Below are positions 37,661 to 47,300 of a stretch of DNA of 55,848 nt, in pieces. Under the pieces are notes generated by a model. That model saw nothing but the letters and a program-made list of their open reading frames with translations. It searched no databases and was not told the origin of the DNA. Both the position numbers and the translations under genes were made by a program. Source of the stretch: Ignavibacteria bacterium (GTDB lineage: Bacteria > Bacteroidota > Ignavibacteria > Kapaibacteriales > Kapaibacteriaceae); the NCBI GenBank assembly GCA_013204605.1, contig JABMNI010000024.1:1-55848 (forward strand), read 5' to 3'. How positions within the stretch are numbered: position 1 is the first letter of the stretch; the number at the start of each line of letters is the position of its first letter.

Positions 37661-37716
37661 ATTTGATGATCTGAGAATGCCAATCCTTAATCCTTAATCC
37701 CTAATCCCTAATCCTC
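37661..37716. repeat. 26-bp direct repeat (right copy) and 7-bp CCTTAAT/CCCTAAT tandem array
   Basis: The right copy of the 26-base repeat (37661-37686) runs into five 7-base units: AATCCTT twice, AATCCCT twice, then AATCCTC (37682-37716). The array enters the last codons of the neighbouring MFS gene, whose C-terminus RIRD and stop are encoded by it. Confidence 0.85.
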
Positions 37717-38906
37717 CACTTAACTACCCCTACCGTTACCAACGTCATCACCCCGCCAAACACAATACTCGGTACCAACCCAATTAGCTTGGCCGCAACC
37801 CCGCTTTCAATGGACCCAATCTCGTTCGACGACGAAACAAACATGGTGTTCGCCGCCGCAACTCTGCCGCGCATTTCATCGGGAGTGTGAATCTGCAACA
37901 AGGTGTGGCGGATAACAACGCTCACACTGTCGAAACATCCCACAAAGAACAACATTATCACACTCAACCAAAAGAGCTCACTCAGACCAAAACCAATTGT
38001 GGCTATGCCGAATCCTGTAACACTCCACAGGAGAATACGAAATGTGTTTTTGGTAGGTGGACGCACGCTCATAAAGGCCATCACGAGTACCGATCCTATG
38101 CTGGGCGCCGCTCGCAGCACCCCGAGTCCCGACGCATCTGTGTGTAGAATCACATCCGCCACCATGGGCAAGATGGCCACCGCACCACCAAATAACACCG
38201 CGAACAAATCCAACGATAACGCGCTAAGAATTATCCGATGCCCAAAAATAAAACGCAACCCCTCCAGTACATCATCACGTAGCCCCTTTCCAATAGTTTT
38301 CCGCACTAATGCCGGCATGGTGGGCAGTCCGAACACCGCAACTATTCCAATGCACATTGAAATCAACGTGGATACTGCGGCCCAGAAAACACCAAGTTGA
38401 CCGTAAATAATCCCGCCCAACAGCGGGCCCGATATCATGGCTGCCTGCCACACGCCGCTACCAATTGCCGTTGCCTGCGCCAAATCTTGCCGCGGGGCCA
38501 CAATGCTGAGCGCTGCAAACATCGCCGGCGAGTACATACTTCGGGCAAATCCATTAAGCACCACCATGCTTAAAAGCAGAAAAATAGTCGTGGACTGTCC
38601 CAGATGGTTTATGGCAAGGGGCTGAACCAGATAGCCCGTTCCAATAGCCGAAATAAAAATGAGTGAACACGCAATTTTGACGGCCGATTTTTTGTTCATG
38701 CGGTCAACCATGTAGCCAACCGGGAGCGCCGCGCCTATGGCAGGAATGGCCTCCGCCAGACCCACCATTCCTAACATGAGTGGATCCTTCGTAATGGCAT
38801 ACACCGTCCACGCTACTACCAGGGCCTGCATGTGCCATCCACAGGCTAGGAAAAAACGGAGGGTTAGGTAGGCGCGGAATTGTGGTAGCGCAATGAGTTG
38901 CTTCAT
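37701..38906 (-). CDS. MFS transporter (EntS/MFS_3-like)
   Basis: A 401-residue inner-membrane protein with about 12 helices. The N-terminus (FRAYLTLRFFLACGWHMQALVVAWTVYA, recognisable from FFLACGWHMQ) and the loop GYMVDRMNKKSAVKIA fit the exporter subgroup related to the enterobactin exporter EntS. FGHRIILSALSLDLFAVLFG at mid-protein is also typical. The substrate is unknown. The last four residues and stop come from the 7-bp tandem array. It is divergent from the DAACS symporter, with only 29 bases between start codons. Confidence 0.85.
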   Translation of the reverse strand: MKQLIALPQFRAYLTLRFFLACGWHMQALVVAWTVYAITKDPLMLGMVGLAEAIPAIGAALPVGYMVDRMNKKSAVKIACSLIFISAIGTGYLVQPLAINHLGQSTTIFLLLSMVVLNGFARSMYSPAMFAALSIVAPRQDLAQATAIGSGVWQAAMISGPLLGGIIYGQLGVFWAAVSTLISMCIGIVAVFGLPTMPALVRKTIGKGLRDDVLEGLRFIFGHRIILSALSLDLFAVLFGGAVAILPMVADVILHTDASGLGVLRAAPSIGSVLVMAFMSVRPPTKNTFRILLWSVTGFGIATIGFGLSELFWLSVIMLFFVGCFDSVSVVIRHTLLQIHTPDEMRGRVAAANTMFVSSSNEIGSIESGVAAKLIGLVPSIVFGGVMTLVTVGVVKWRIRD

Positions 38907-38935
38907 AGGTAGCCGAAAATACTATCTTGCACGCC

Positions 38936-40204
38936 ATGAGCATAGCAATAAAAAAACCTTGGTGGCACCTGTCACTCACAAAACAGATTTTATTAGGCCT
39001 TGCAGTTGGTGGCGCGTTCGGCCATTTTGCTCCGCAATATGCCACACAAATTGGATGGTTACGCGACATTTTCATCCACCTTATCAAGGCCATTATTGCG
39101 CCGTTGGTTTTTTCGACAGTAGTAGTTGGAATTGCCGGTGGCGGCGATGTGAAAAAACTTGGACGTCTTGGTTTCAGATCGATTCTATACTTTGAAATTG
39201 TAACGACAATTGCGTTGTTCTTGGGATTGCTCGTTGTAAACGTTGTGGGTCCGGGATATGGAATTGTTTTGCAGGGCGACACGGGAGCGTTGGGGGCAGT
39301 GGTACAGACCCATCCCAAAACGCTCATCGAAACCATTGTTCACATATTCCCATCGAGTATTATTCAGGCAATGGCAACGGGCGATGTGTTGCAAATAGTT
39401 GTGTTCTCGGTACTGTTCGGAATTGCACTAAACTCAATTGGTGAAAAGGGTCGGCCCGTACTTCAGTGGTGCGAGAGTCTCAGCCAACTAATGTTCAAGT
39501 TCACCAACCTTGTAATGATGTATGCACCTATTGGCGTGGGTGCGGCCATGGCAGCAACTATCGGACACCAAGGCTTAGAAGTGCTAACCAATCTAGGCAT
39601 GCTGATTGGTTCACTATACATAGCATTAATCTTGTTCACGGTGGTTGTGTTGGGATCCGTAATCTGGATTGCGCGTATCCCGCTTATGCCCTTCATCCAT
39701 GCCGTACGCGAACCTTTCACGCTGGCCTTTGTAACCACATCAAGCGAAAGTGCGTTACCACTCGCAATGGAAAACATGGAAAAGTTCGGCGTTCCCAAAC
39801 GCATCGTTTCATTTGTAATGCCTACCGGCTACAGTTTTAATCTCGATGGTACAACACTCTACCTTGCAATGGCTAGCGTGTTTATTGCCCAAGCCGTCTC
39901 CACCACCGTCCCCGGCTTTCACCTAGACTTCGCACAACAAGTTGCCATGATGTTAACACTCATGATAACCAGCAAAGGCGTGGCGGCCGTGCCACGCGCT
40001 TCGCTAGTAATTTTGTTAGCCTGTGTGAATTCATTTCTACCCGCACCCTACGGCGCCATTGGCGTAGCCATGATTTTCGGAGTCGACGAGATAATGGACA
40101 TGGCCCGCACCAGCATCAACTTGCTCGGCAACTGCCTTGCAACCGTGGTTATGGCCCGATGGGAAGGTGCCTTCGATTCCGAAATGGCACGGAACTCATT
40201 TTAA
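38936..40204 (+). CDS. dicarboxylate/amino acid:cation symporter (DAACS family)
   Basis: A 422-residue membrane protein of the GltP/DctA fold. The re-entrant hairpin motif is TTSSESALPLAMENMEKFGV, and the unwound helix 7 signature PTGYSFNLDGTTLYLAMASVF is intact apart from the usual family variation. VVVGIAGGGDVKKLGRLG marks the cytoplasmic loop after helix 2. It imports glutamate, aspartate or C4-dicarboxylates with Na+ or H+. The choice is not visible. The ATG at 38936 is preferred over the in-frame TTG three codons upstream. It is convergent with the beta-helix gene, 22 bases away, with no clear terminator. Confidence 0.93.
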   Translation: MSIAIKKPWWHLSLTKQILLGLAVGGAFGHFAPQYATQIGWLRDIFIHLIKAIIAPLVFSTVVVGIAGGGDVKKLGRLGFRSILYFEIVTTIALFLGLLVVNVVGPGYGIVLQGDTGALGAVVQTHPKTLIETIVHIFPSSIIQAMATGDVLQIVVFSVLFGIALNSIGEKGRPVLQWCESLSQLMFKFTNLVMMYAPIGVGAAMAATIGHQGLEVLTNLGMLIGSLYIALILFTVVVLGSVIWIARIPLMPFIHAVREPFTLAFVTTSSESALPLAMENMEKFGVPKRIVSFVMPTGYSFNLDGTTLYLAMASVFIAQAVSTTVPGFHLDFAQQVAMMLTLMITSKGVAAVPRASLVILLACVNSFLPAPYGAIGVAMIFGVDEIMDMARTSINLLGNCLATVVMARWEGAFDSEMARNSF

Positions 40205-40226
40205 CTTTTACTGATTCTAATTTTTG

Positions 40227-42248
40227 TTAAGGGGCTTTACAGAACGTAGTCCGGTAATTTGTTCCACCAACATTTACAGATAACGCATAAACTCCGGCTG
40301 CCAATTGCGATAGCTCTGATGTTGCAACGCCATATACAAAGTTTGCTCTTGTAATTATTTGACGTCCGTCAGTTCCCGTAATCCGAATTTCATTTTCACC
40401 GTTAACGGTGCTAGCAACATTAATAGAAAAAGTATTGTCGTTTACTGGATTTGGCGATACGTGCGCCTTCAACATTTCAAACGCAGATTTGTTCTCCTGA
40501 ACACCGGCTGGGATATCTGAAAAACGCAGATGGTATCGCTCCCACGTGTCGGAACAGAAGTGCCCAATAACAATGAAGTTATCTCCTAACGGACGGATAA
40601 TAATTGCATCACCTTCCATCACTTCAGCAGTCGTCACATTGGTGTCGGTCATGAGTGGCACAATTACCGCGTCATGAGTAACTATGGATCTTACACCATT
40701 CGTAGGCATCGTGCTAATGTCGGCGGCACGCAACGCCTCATTAGCCGCTCCACCACTGTTGGCCCAATGAGACTTCACCTCGTATTTTCCGTGCATTTTA
40801 CTATTCGATTCCCAACAACGGCACACAGGGCTTGAAGGTACGTCACCGATTTGAATTCCAAGTGACCGCATATGCTTGCCAACACTTGCAGCTTGATCTC
40901 TGCCTTCTAAAATCAGATTGCGTCCGGGAAAGCACTCCGGTGCCGGACCTTTGTCTTTGGAATCCCAATCAGTTTTCATGTGACGGAATAGTAAAACAAG
41001 TTTACCTGTTCGAACTTCCTCCATGATGGCCTGATACTGGTCGTGACCCACACGCTGCGTTTCGTACGCGCCCAGATCAATTTTTCGAAACACCAATCTT
41101 GCACTACCAATAACATCGGTTTTATGGTGGTTTACAAATCGATCAATTACACCCGCATCGATACCCGTCGAACCTAGCGCGAGTACGAGGCCATCGTCAT
41201 CAGTTCCAAAATATCCATCAGCACCGAATGGGTCTGATTGATTTGTAAACTGCGGATCGTTTTGATAAAATCCCAAATCAAAATCACGTTCGATAAGATT
41301 CGCAGTGCTAGTCAACATTGAGGTGTCGCCAGAATTCAAATTCATTGCCACGTGCTTGGTTGTATCCTCTTCAACGCCATTCCACATAATACTATTTTGA
41401 ATGTGTCCACCGTTCATAGCGGCAGTCCGGCCCGTGCCACTACTAACCGTATTCATTGAGAACGTGGTGTTGGTCACGTACACAAAGGCATTGCGCGTAT
41501 CAATCGCACCGCCTGTTGTTCCAGCACTGTTTCCGAAAAAAACGCAAGATGAAATCTGCGGAATTCCAACTACTCCGTCAATAGCTATGGCACCACCGGT
41601 AGTTGCTGAAACATTATTCAAGAAACCACATTGGCCAAAGTATATTCCCCAGCCATACTTCTGAGGGTCGACGCCATTCTTTACAGACACTGCGCCACCG
41701 GCACCTGTGGTGGAGTTTTTAGAAAACACACAGTATTCAAATTTCACACGGTCTGCACCATCAGCAATAACTGCCGCGCCAAACTCGCCCGTGTTTTCTG
41801 TAAAATGACAATTGTAAATTCTTGCCGTACCACCATTAATAACTAGTGCATGCTGGGTAGCCCCCTTCAAATAAAATCCGTCGAGTTGGGCGGTGGTATC
41901 GCAATTAGTAGCCTGCACTATCACGCCTAGGTTGCTGGCAATTAGGTTGACGGGATGGCGGAACCAATCTCTTTTTTCACGCACGTTTTCCAAGCCATAA
42001 AAGCCGCCGAAAATTTTAACACCAATTTTCAGTTGAAAGGTTTCAGTAATTAAATATGAGCCTCGAGCCACCCAAATTTCATCGCCGGCAGTTGCTTTAT
42101 CAAGCGCAATTGCAATGGTGCGAAGTGGTGTTTCCCAACTCTGACCATCGTTCCCTAATTCGGCAACGGGATGCACGTACAAGGTGTCGGCCTTGGAAAT
42201 TGCAACACCAAGTGTCAACATGAACAGGGTAAGAAAAATTTTAATCAT
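40227..42248 (-). CDS. secreted beta-helix / histidine-phosphatase fusion with T9SS-type C-terminal domain
   Basis: A 673-residue exported protein; the start MIKIFLTLFMLTLGVAISKA gives a clean signal peptide. Residues 20-395 form a right-handed beta-helix of the polymorphic-repeat kind (IYNCHFTENTGEFGAAVI, FEYCVFSKNSTTGAGGAV, ISSCVFFGNSAGTTGGAI). Residues 410-575 look like a branch 1 histidine phosphatase: LVLLFRHMKTDW with the catalytic Arg-His at 422-423, then EGRDQAASVGKHMRSLGI, SSPVCRCWES with the second Arg, and IVTHDAV with the second His. The last 75 residues (VSPNPVNDNTFSINV, then AAGVYALSVNVGG) are a T9SS-like sorting domain. Met replaces Gly in the RHG motif. Activity is plausible but unproven. 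Seven bases separate it from the upstream gene. Confidence 0.75.
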   Translation of the reverse strand: MIKIFLTLFMLTLGVAISKADTLYVHPVAELGNDGQSWETPLRTIAIALDKATAGDEIWVARGSYLITETFQLKIGVKIFGGFYGLENVREKRDWFRHPVNLIASNLGVIVQATNCDTTAQLDGFYLKGATQHALVINGGTARIYNCHFTENTGEFGAAVIADGADRVKFEYCVFSKNSTTGAGGAVSVKNGVDPQKYGWGIYFGQCGFLNNVSATTGGAIAIDGVVGIPQISSCVFFGNSAGTTGGAIDTRNAFVYVTNTTFSMNTVSSGTGRTAAMNGGHIQNSIMWNGVEEDTTKHVAMNLNSGDTSMLTSTANLIERDFDLGFYQNDPQFTNQSDPFGADGYFGTDDDGLVLALGSTGIDAGVIDRFVNHHKTDVIGSARLVFRKIDLGAYETQRVGHDQYQAIMEEVRTGKLVLLFRHMKTDWDSKDKGPAPECFPGRNLILEGRDQAASVGKHMRSLGIQIGDVPSSPVCRCWESNSKMHGKYEVKSHWANSGGAANEALRAADISTMPTNGVRSIVTHDAVIVPLMTDTNVTTAEVMEGDAIIIRPLGDNFIVIGHFCSDTWERYHLRFSDIPAGVQENKSAFEMLKAHVSPNPVNDNTFSINVASTVNGENEIRITGTDGRQIITRANFVYGVATSELSQLAAGVYALSVNVGGTNYRTTFCKAP

Positions 42249-42255
42249 AGTATTC

Positions 42256-44358
42256 CTAGCGAATATTGAAAAGAAGGGACGTGGCAGTGGTACGTTCAAA
42301 CCTACGTAACACTATGAAAAACCCATTAACGATATGTGATTTTATCTGCGGAAAAGGAAGGTCGATTTGCGAAGTACAAACTTCTCGACCCGTTACGTCA
42401 ACAACCGTGAGTTCGCGGAAAGCGCCATACGCCTCTGAATAATTCGAATTATTTTCTGCTGCGTGATCTGCATGCTCGTGATGTTGTTCGTCGTTGAACA
42501 CTGACGTTACAGTTCTAGGAACTCTAAACAATCCGCTCCAAGTACTGAATGTAAAATAACTATCAGAGGCAAAAGTGGCTAACACTTCCGTGTTATGATC
42601 AACCTCGACCGGCTGCATTACCCACGTGTTACCGTTATTGCCGCTAATGCACACGCCCTGTCGCACCTGGTCTGAACACCACACACACAGCACAGAATCA
42701 GCACTAGAAATTTTTCCTGAAAACCTATATGGTGTGAAAATCTGCACCCACGTCAGACCACCATCGGTCGACTTTCGAAGTGAGGTGGACAAATTAATCA
42801 GCAAGCCATCGCGCGTCTTGGTCGTTCCAAGATATCTACCATCGGCTATATCCGACGTTACAACCCTCAACTCAGCCAACGCAAATCCCTCGGGATCAAA
42901 CACGGTATTAATAATCTGCACTTGCAATGGCGCAGGTCCAAATTCAAACCTTAGCATGTGTATCGAATCATTCTTCACGGCCATATCAAAGTAATCGCCA
43001 CTTATCGTAATCGCCTGCCACGCCGCCGCATCATTCGCACGCTGCATCACGGCATCGGCACGCCATAGGTAGGTGCGCGGTCCGTCTTTGTCCACGCCAT
43101 GCACCTCACGCGATGATTCAATCTGACTCACAATTGTGTTGCTTGGCAAATCATACTTCCACGCGCCATCTCCCAACAACCAAAACTCATCCCCTACCGA
43201 AAATATCTTTTCTGTATTGCTAATGTTGGGTACTCGATTTATTGAAAGGGGCTTTGTGGCATTTGCATCCCAACGTGCAACAACGCGCTGAAGGCCCAGC
43301 CAATCACCTGCGTGAAGTAACACATTGTTCGCACCTGCAATACTCTTCCCACCGGGTCCGAATAAACCATCATTCCATGCCGTGATGCTGCCGTTCTTCG
43401 TGGCACAACGGGCTAGGCTAGGACCCTGTAAGAACACCATCAAACTTCCTTGGCTATCAATCCCGTAGCAACGCTCGGCGGGAGTTTTTCCAAGATTGAT
43501 TACAAATGAAAACGTACCATGTAGCGGCAATCTTACTATCCCGTTTTTAAATGGGAAATATGAAGTGTCGTTCCAAACCACGAAGTCTTCCATTACTCCC
43601 AATTCGGAGGTTTTAAACGGAAGCACGTATTCAACTTCGGTAGTTTGCGTACGTACAATCATTGTTGAGTCGAATAAGAATCCTACATTGCCCCTACTGC
43701 AATTGAAAATATTTTTTACGTTCGGGATTGATTTTAAAGTCCAGCCCAATGCATCTGCAGCGTCAACAGAAATAGCAAATGCCGCTACACCATTCGCAGA
43801 CACAAACAAGGAGTCGGCACTATGCATCCAACTATAGGCGTAGTTCTCACATGGCAACGCCACATTAATCTGACGTGTTGTACTTCCCAAAATATCGACC
43901 AGTGTAAACACAAGCTCAGATCCATAATAATCGCACGTATCAGCGTACACGGTTATCCCATTCGCGAAGCCTGCTACACTGAATGATGCCGGAACTTCGT
44001 GAGCTTGCAACCACGTAGCCCCCTTATCAGAAGAAACAAACAGAACACGTTTGCTAGCTAATCCGGTTCTCACCAGCACACTGGCAATTATCGTATCGGC
44101 TGAGACGTAAAGCGGGGTGATGCCTGCGGCGCCGGGGATTTCGGCGCATCTTGTCCATGGTGTTGTTACGGACTCGTTGCGGTATATAGCATCGAAGGCA
44201 CAAGCATAATACATGCGAGTGCCTTCGGCGATAAGTTCGATATGTGCCGATCCCGTGGGGACCGGAATACGTTCCGGCGTTTGGGCCGTAACTGAGACTA
44301 CTACCAGTGTTAAAAGTAAGATGGTCAGGAGATTCTTCAATGTCTCTCGAGGTCCCAT
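42256..44358 (-). CDS. secreted BNR/sortilin-like propeller protein with C-terminal sorting-like domain
   Basis: A 700-residue exported protein with a signal peptide (LLTILLLTLVVVSVTAQ). Asp-box turns SSDKGATW, STDGGLTW and SGNNGNTW indicate a beta-propeller. A His/Asp/Glu-rich stretch (DEQHHEHADHAAENN) near residue 630 links to a terminal domain with LTVVDVTGREV and NGFFIVLRRF, resembling T9SS sorting domains. No enzyme motif is visible. It starts 19 bases after the rpoC stop on the same strand and ends seven bases before the beta-helix gene. It may therefore be expressed partly as an extension of the rpoBC transcript. Confidence 0.75.
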   Translation of the reverse strand: MGPRETLKNLLTILLLTLVVVSVTAQTPERIPVPTGSAHIELIAEGTRMYYACAFDAIYRNESVTTPWTRCAEIPGAAGITPLYVSADTIIASVLVRTGLASKRVLFVSSDKGATWLQAHEVPASFSVAGFANGITVYADTCDYYGSELVFTLVDILGSTTRQINVALPCENYAYSWMHSADSLFVSANGVAAFAISVDAADALGWTLKSIPNVKNIFNCSRGNVGFLFDSTMIVRTQTTEVEYVLPFKTSELGVMEDFVVWNDTSYFPFKNGIVRLPLHGTFSFVINLGKTPAERCYGIDSQGSLMVFLQGPSLARCATKNGSITAWNDGLFGPGGKSIAGANNVLLHAGDWLGLQRVVARWDANATKPLSINRVPNISNTEKIFSVGDEFWLLGDGAWKYDLPSNTIVSQIESSREVHGVDKDGPRTYLWRADAVMQRANDAAAWQAITISGDYFDMAVKNDSIHMLRFEFGPAPLQVQIINTVFDPEGFALAELRVVTSDIADGRYLGTTKTRDGLLINLSTSLRKSTDGGLTWVQIFTPYRFSGKISSADSVLCVWCSDQVRQGVCISGNNGNTWVMQPVEVDHNTEVLATFASDSYFTFSTWSGLFRVPRTVTSVFNDEQHHEHADHAAENNSNYSEAYGAFRELTVVDVTGREVCTSQIDLPFPQIKSHIVNGFFIVLRRFERTTATSLLFNIR

Positions 44359-44377
44359 TTACAGCAACACCGTTTCA

Positions 44378-47300
44378 TTATGCTTCCGTTGTTGCTTTTT
44401 TCCTGGAAGGCTTTCTTACCGGAGGAGCATCTTCTTCTTCGACTGTAGGAAGAATAGCGTCGGCTCCAAAAATATTGCCGATATCAGAAGTAACAACCAT
44501 TCCATGATAAGCGCGCAAGCCCGTTCCTGCAGGGATTAGCTGACCGAGAATGATATTCTCTTTCAAGCCCTGAAGTTTGTCAACCTTAGCGGCCGCAGAT
44601 GCATCTGCAAGTACGCGGGTTGTTTCCTGGAACGAAGCTGCCGACAACCATGATTCAGTTGTTAATGATGCTTGCGTGATTCCTAGCAATAATGGCTCTC
44701 CAATTGCAGGATCGGCGGTTGCACTCTTAACGGCTTCTTTTTCTTTTTTCTTAAGCTCAGCGTTGATTTCACGAAGCATTTTCTTCTCAACAATCTGACC
44801 AACCTTAAGTTTAGAATCGCCTTTGTCAAGAATTACAACGCACGACTTTAAGCGCTCATTCTCATCGTTAAATCTGATACGATCAATGTTGTCGCCTTCA
44901 AGGAATTGCGAGTGTCCCGCATCAGAAATCTTAACTTTTTGAAGCATCTGGCGAACGATAACTTCGATGTGCTTATCGTTGATTTTCACACCCTGCATAC
45001 GGTAAACTTCTTGAATCTCGTTTACCAAATACGCTTGAACTTCGTTAATACCTTTGATGTGTAGGATGTCATGCGGATTGATAGCTCCCTCTGCAAGTCT
45101 ATCACCGGCACGAACCAAGTCGCCATCTTGTACAAGTACGTGCTTACCAATTGGCACACCGTACTCGCGCTTCAATTCACCATCCAACGATGTTACGTTA
45201 AGAATACGTGATCCACGCTTTGGCTTGTCGATCGAAACAATACCATCAATTTCCGTAACCGAAGCTGGGCTTTGAGGTGAACGTGCTTCGAACAATTCAG
45301 TAACACGTGGCAAACCTCCCGTGATGTCACGCAAACGTCCAAGGTCACGCGGCATCTTAACAAGCTTAGTACCAATTGCAACCGGCTCACCATCATCAAC
45401 CACGATTTGAGCGCGTGTTGGAATGATGTACGATTGAATCAAGTTACCTTCTTCGTCTACGATCTCAATTGCAGGACTCTTGGTACGGTCACGAGAATCG
45501 ATAACGATTTTCGTAGTGTGACCAGTCTGCTCATCAATTGCTTCTTTGAACGTTAGGTTAGAATACAAGTCACGGTAACGGACCCTACCAGCCTTCTCAG
45601 TAATGATAACTGAGTTATATGGATCCCATTCGTAAAGTGTATCGCCTTTTTTAACTTTTTGCTTGTCTTTAACTGTCAATTCCGATGCGTAAACCACATC
45701 GTACTTCGTAACAACACGATTCGTACCCGGCTCAACAATGTTGATTACACCAGATCTCGATACAACAATGTTCACATCATCTGTGTCGCCGATGGTTGTT
45801 ACCTGACGGATATTCTCGAACTGCACAATACCATCAAACTTCGCTTGAGCAGCATTCTGCGACAAGCTTAACGATGCCGTACCACCTGTGTGGAACGTAC
45901 GTAGCGTAAGCTGTGTACCCGGCTCACCGATAGACTGCGAAGCGATTGTACCAACTGCTTCTCCAGTGTCAACCATTCTGCCCGTGGCCATGTTACGTCC
46001 GTAACAATTAGCACACACACCTCTGCGCGATTCACATGTAAGTACGCTTCGAATAAGTACTGACTCTATTGGCGATTCTTCGATCTTTTCAGAAATTTCT
46101 TCAGAAATCACTTCTGCACTTCTGCAGTAAACTTCTTCAGAAATAGGATCAACTACATCCACCAAACTAACACGACCAAGGATGCGCTCCTTAAGTGGCT
46201 CTTTAATATCCTCGCCATCTTTCAGTGCGCGCATTTCCATTCCACGAATTGTTCCACAGTCCAAGCCCGCAATAACAACATCTTGCGCTACATCATGCAG
46301 CCTACGTGTTAGGTACCCGGCATCGGCCGTCTTCAACGCCGTATCGGCCAGACCCTTACGAGCACCGTGTGTAGAGATGAAGTACTCAAGTACACTCAAT
46401 CCCTCTTTAAAGTTCGAGATAATCGGATTCTCAATCAATTCCGAGCTGGATGAGGCAGCAGATTTTTGTGGCTTAGCCATCAAACCGCGCATACCGGCCA
46501 GCTGACGGATTTGCTCCTTTGAGCCCCTTGCCTGTGAATCCATCATCATAAAGAATGTATTGAAACCTTGCTGGTGCGATGCCATCTCGCTGTACAGCTT
46601 ATCGGCAACCTTATTCGTTGCCGTACTCCACGTGTCGATAATCTTGTTGTAACGCTCACCCTCGGTAATTACACCCGAGTGGTAGTAGTCTTCAATCTTA
46701 TCAACTTCGCGTTGTGCTTTTTCAATAATTACTACTTTTGCGTCGGGAATTACCACGTCGGAAATCGAAACCGACAAGCCACCGCGCGTTGCAGTAATAA
46801 AGCCCGCCTCTTTCAATTTGTCCAAAAATTCCACCGTCTTAGCCGGACCAGCTTTGCGGAAACAATCAGCAATTACTTGGCGTAAACGCTTCTTGCCTAA
46901 GGTCTCGTTCAAATACCCAAGCTCTGTAGGAACGATATAATTCAGTAGAATTCGGCCGGTCGACGTTTCAATAATCTCGCCTTTAATGCGCACCTTAATC
47001 TTGGCGTGCAATGCAATGCGATTGTTGTTATGTGCAACAACCACTTCATCCGGCGATCCAAATATTTTACCTTCGCCTTTTTGTCCGTCGCGCATTTTCG
47101 TGAGGTAGTACACCCCAAGAACCATGTCCTGCGATGGTACCGTGATAGGCTCGCCATTCTGAGTGTGCATGATGTTGTGACTACTAAGCATAAGTAGTAA
47201 CGACTCAAGCTGGGCTTCGTGACTAAGCGGCACGTGAACGGCCATTTGGTCACCATCAAAGTCAGCGTTAAATGCCGTTGTCACCAACGGGTGCAACTGA

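Noticed and set aside
37682-37716. CCCTAAT array as a chromosome-end telomere
   Set aside because: Only five imperfect units, internal to a gene-dense chromosome region; a short tandem repeat is sufficient.
38704-39336. 210-codon minus-strand open frame across the divergent transporter junction
   Set aside because: It is antisense to the DAACS gene and overlaps the MFS gene in another frame; both overlapped genes have clear family motifs.
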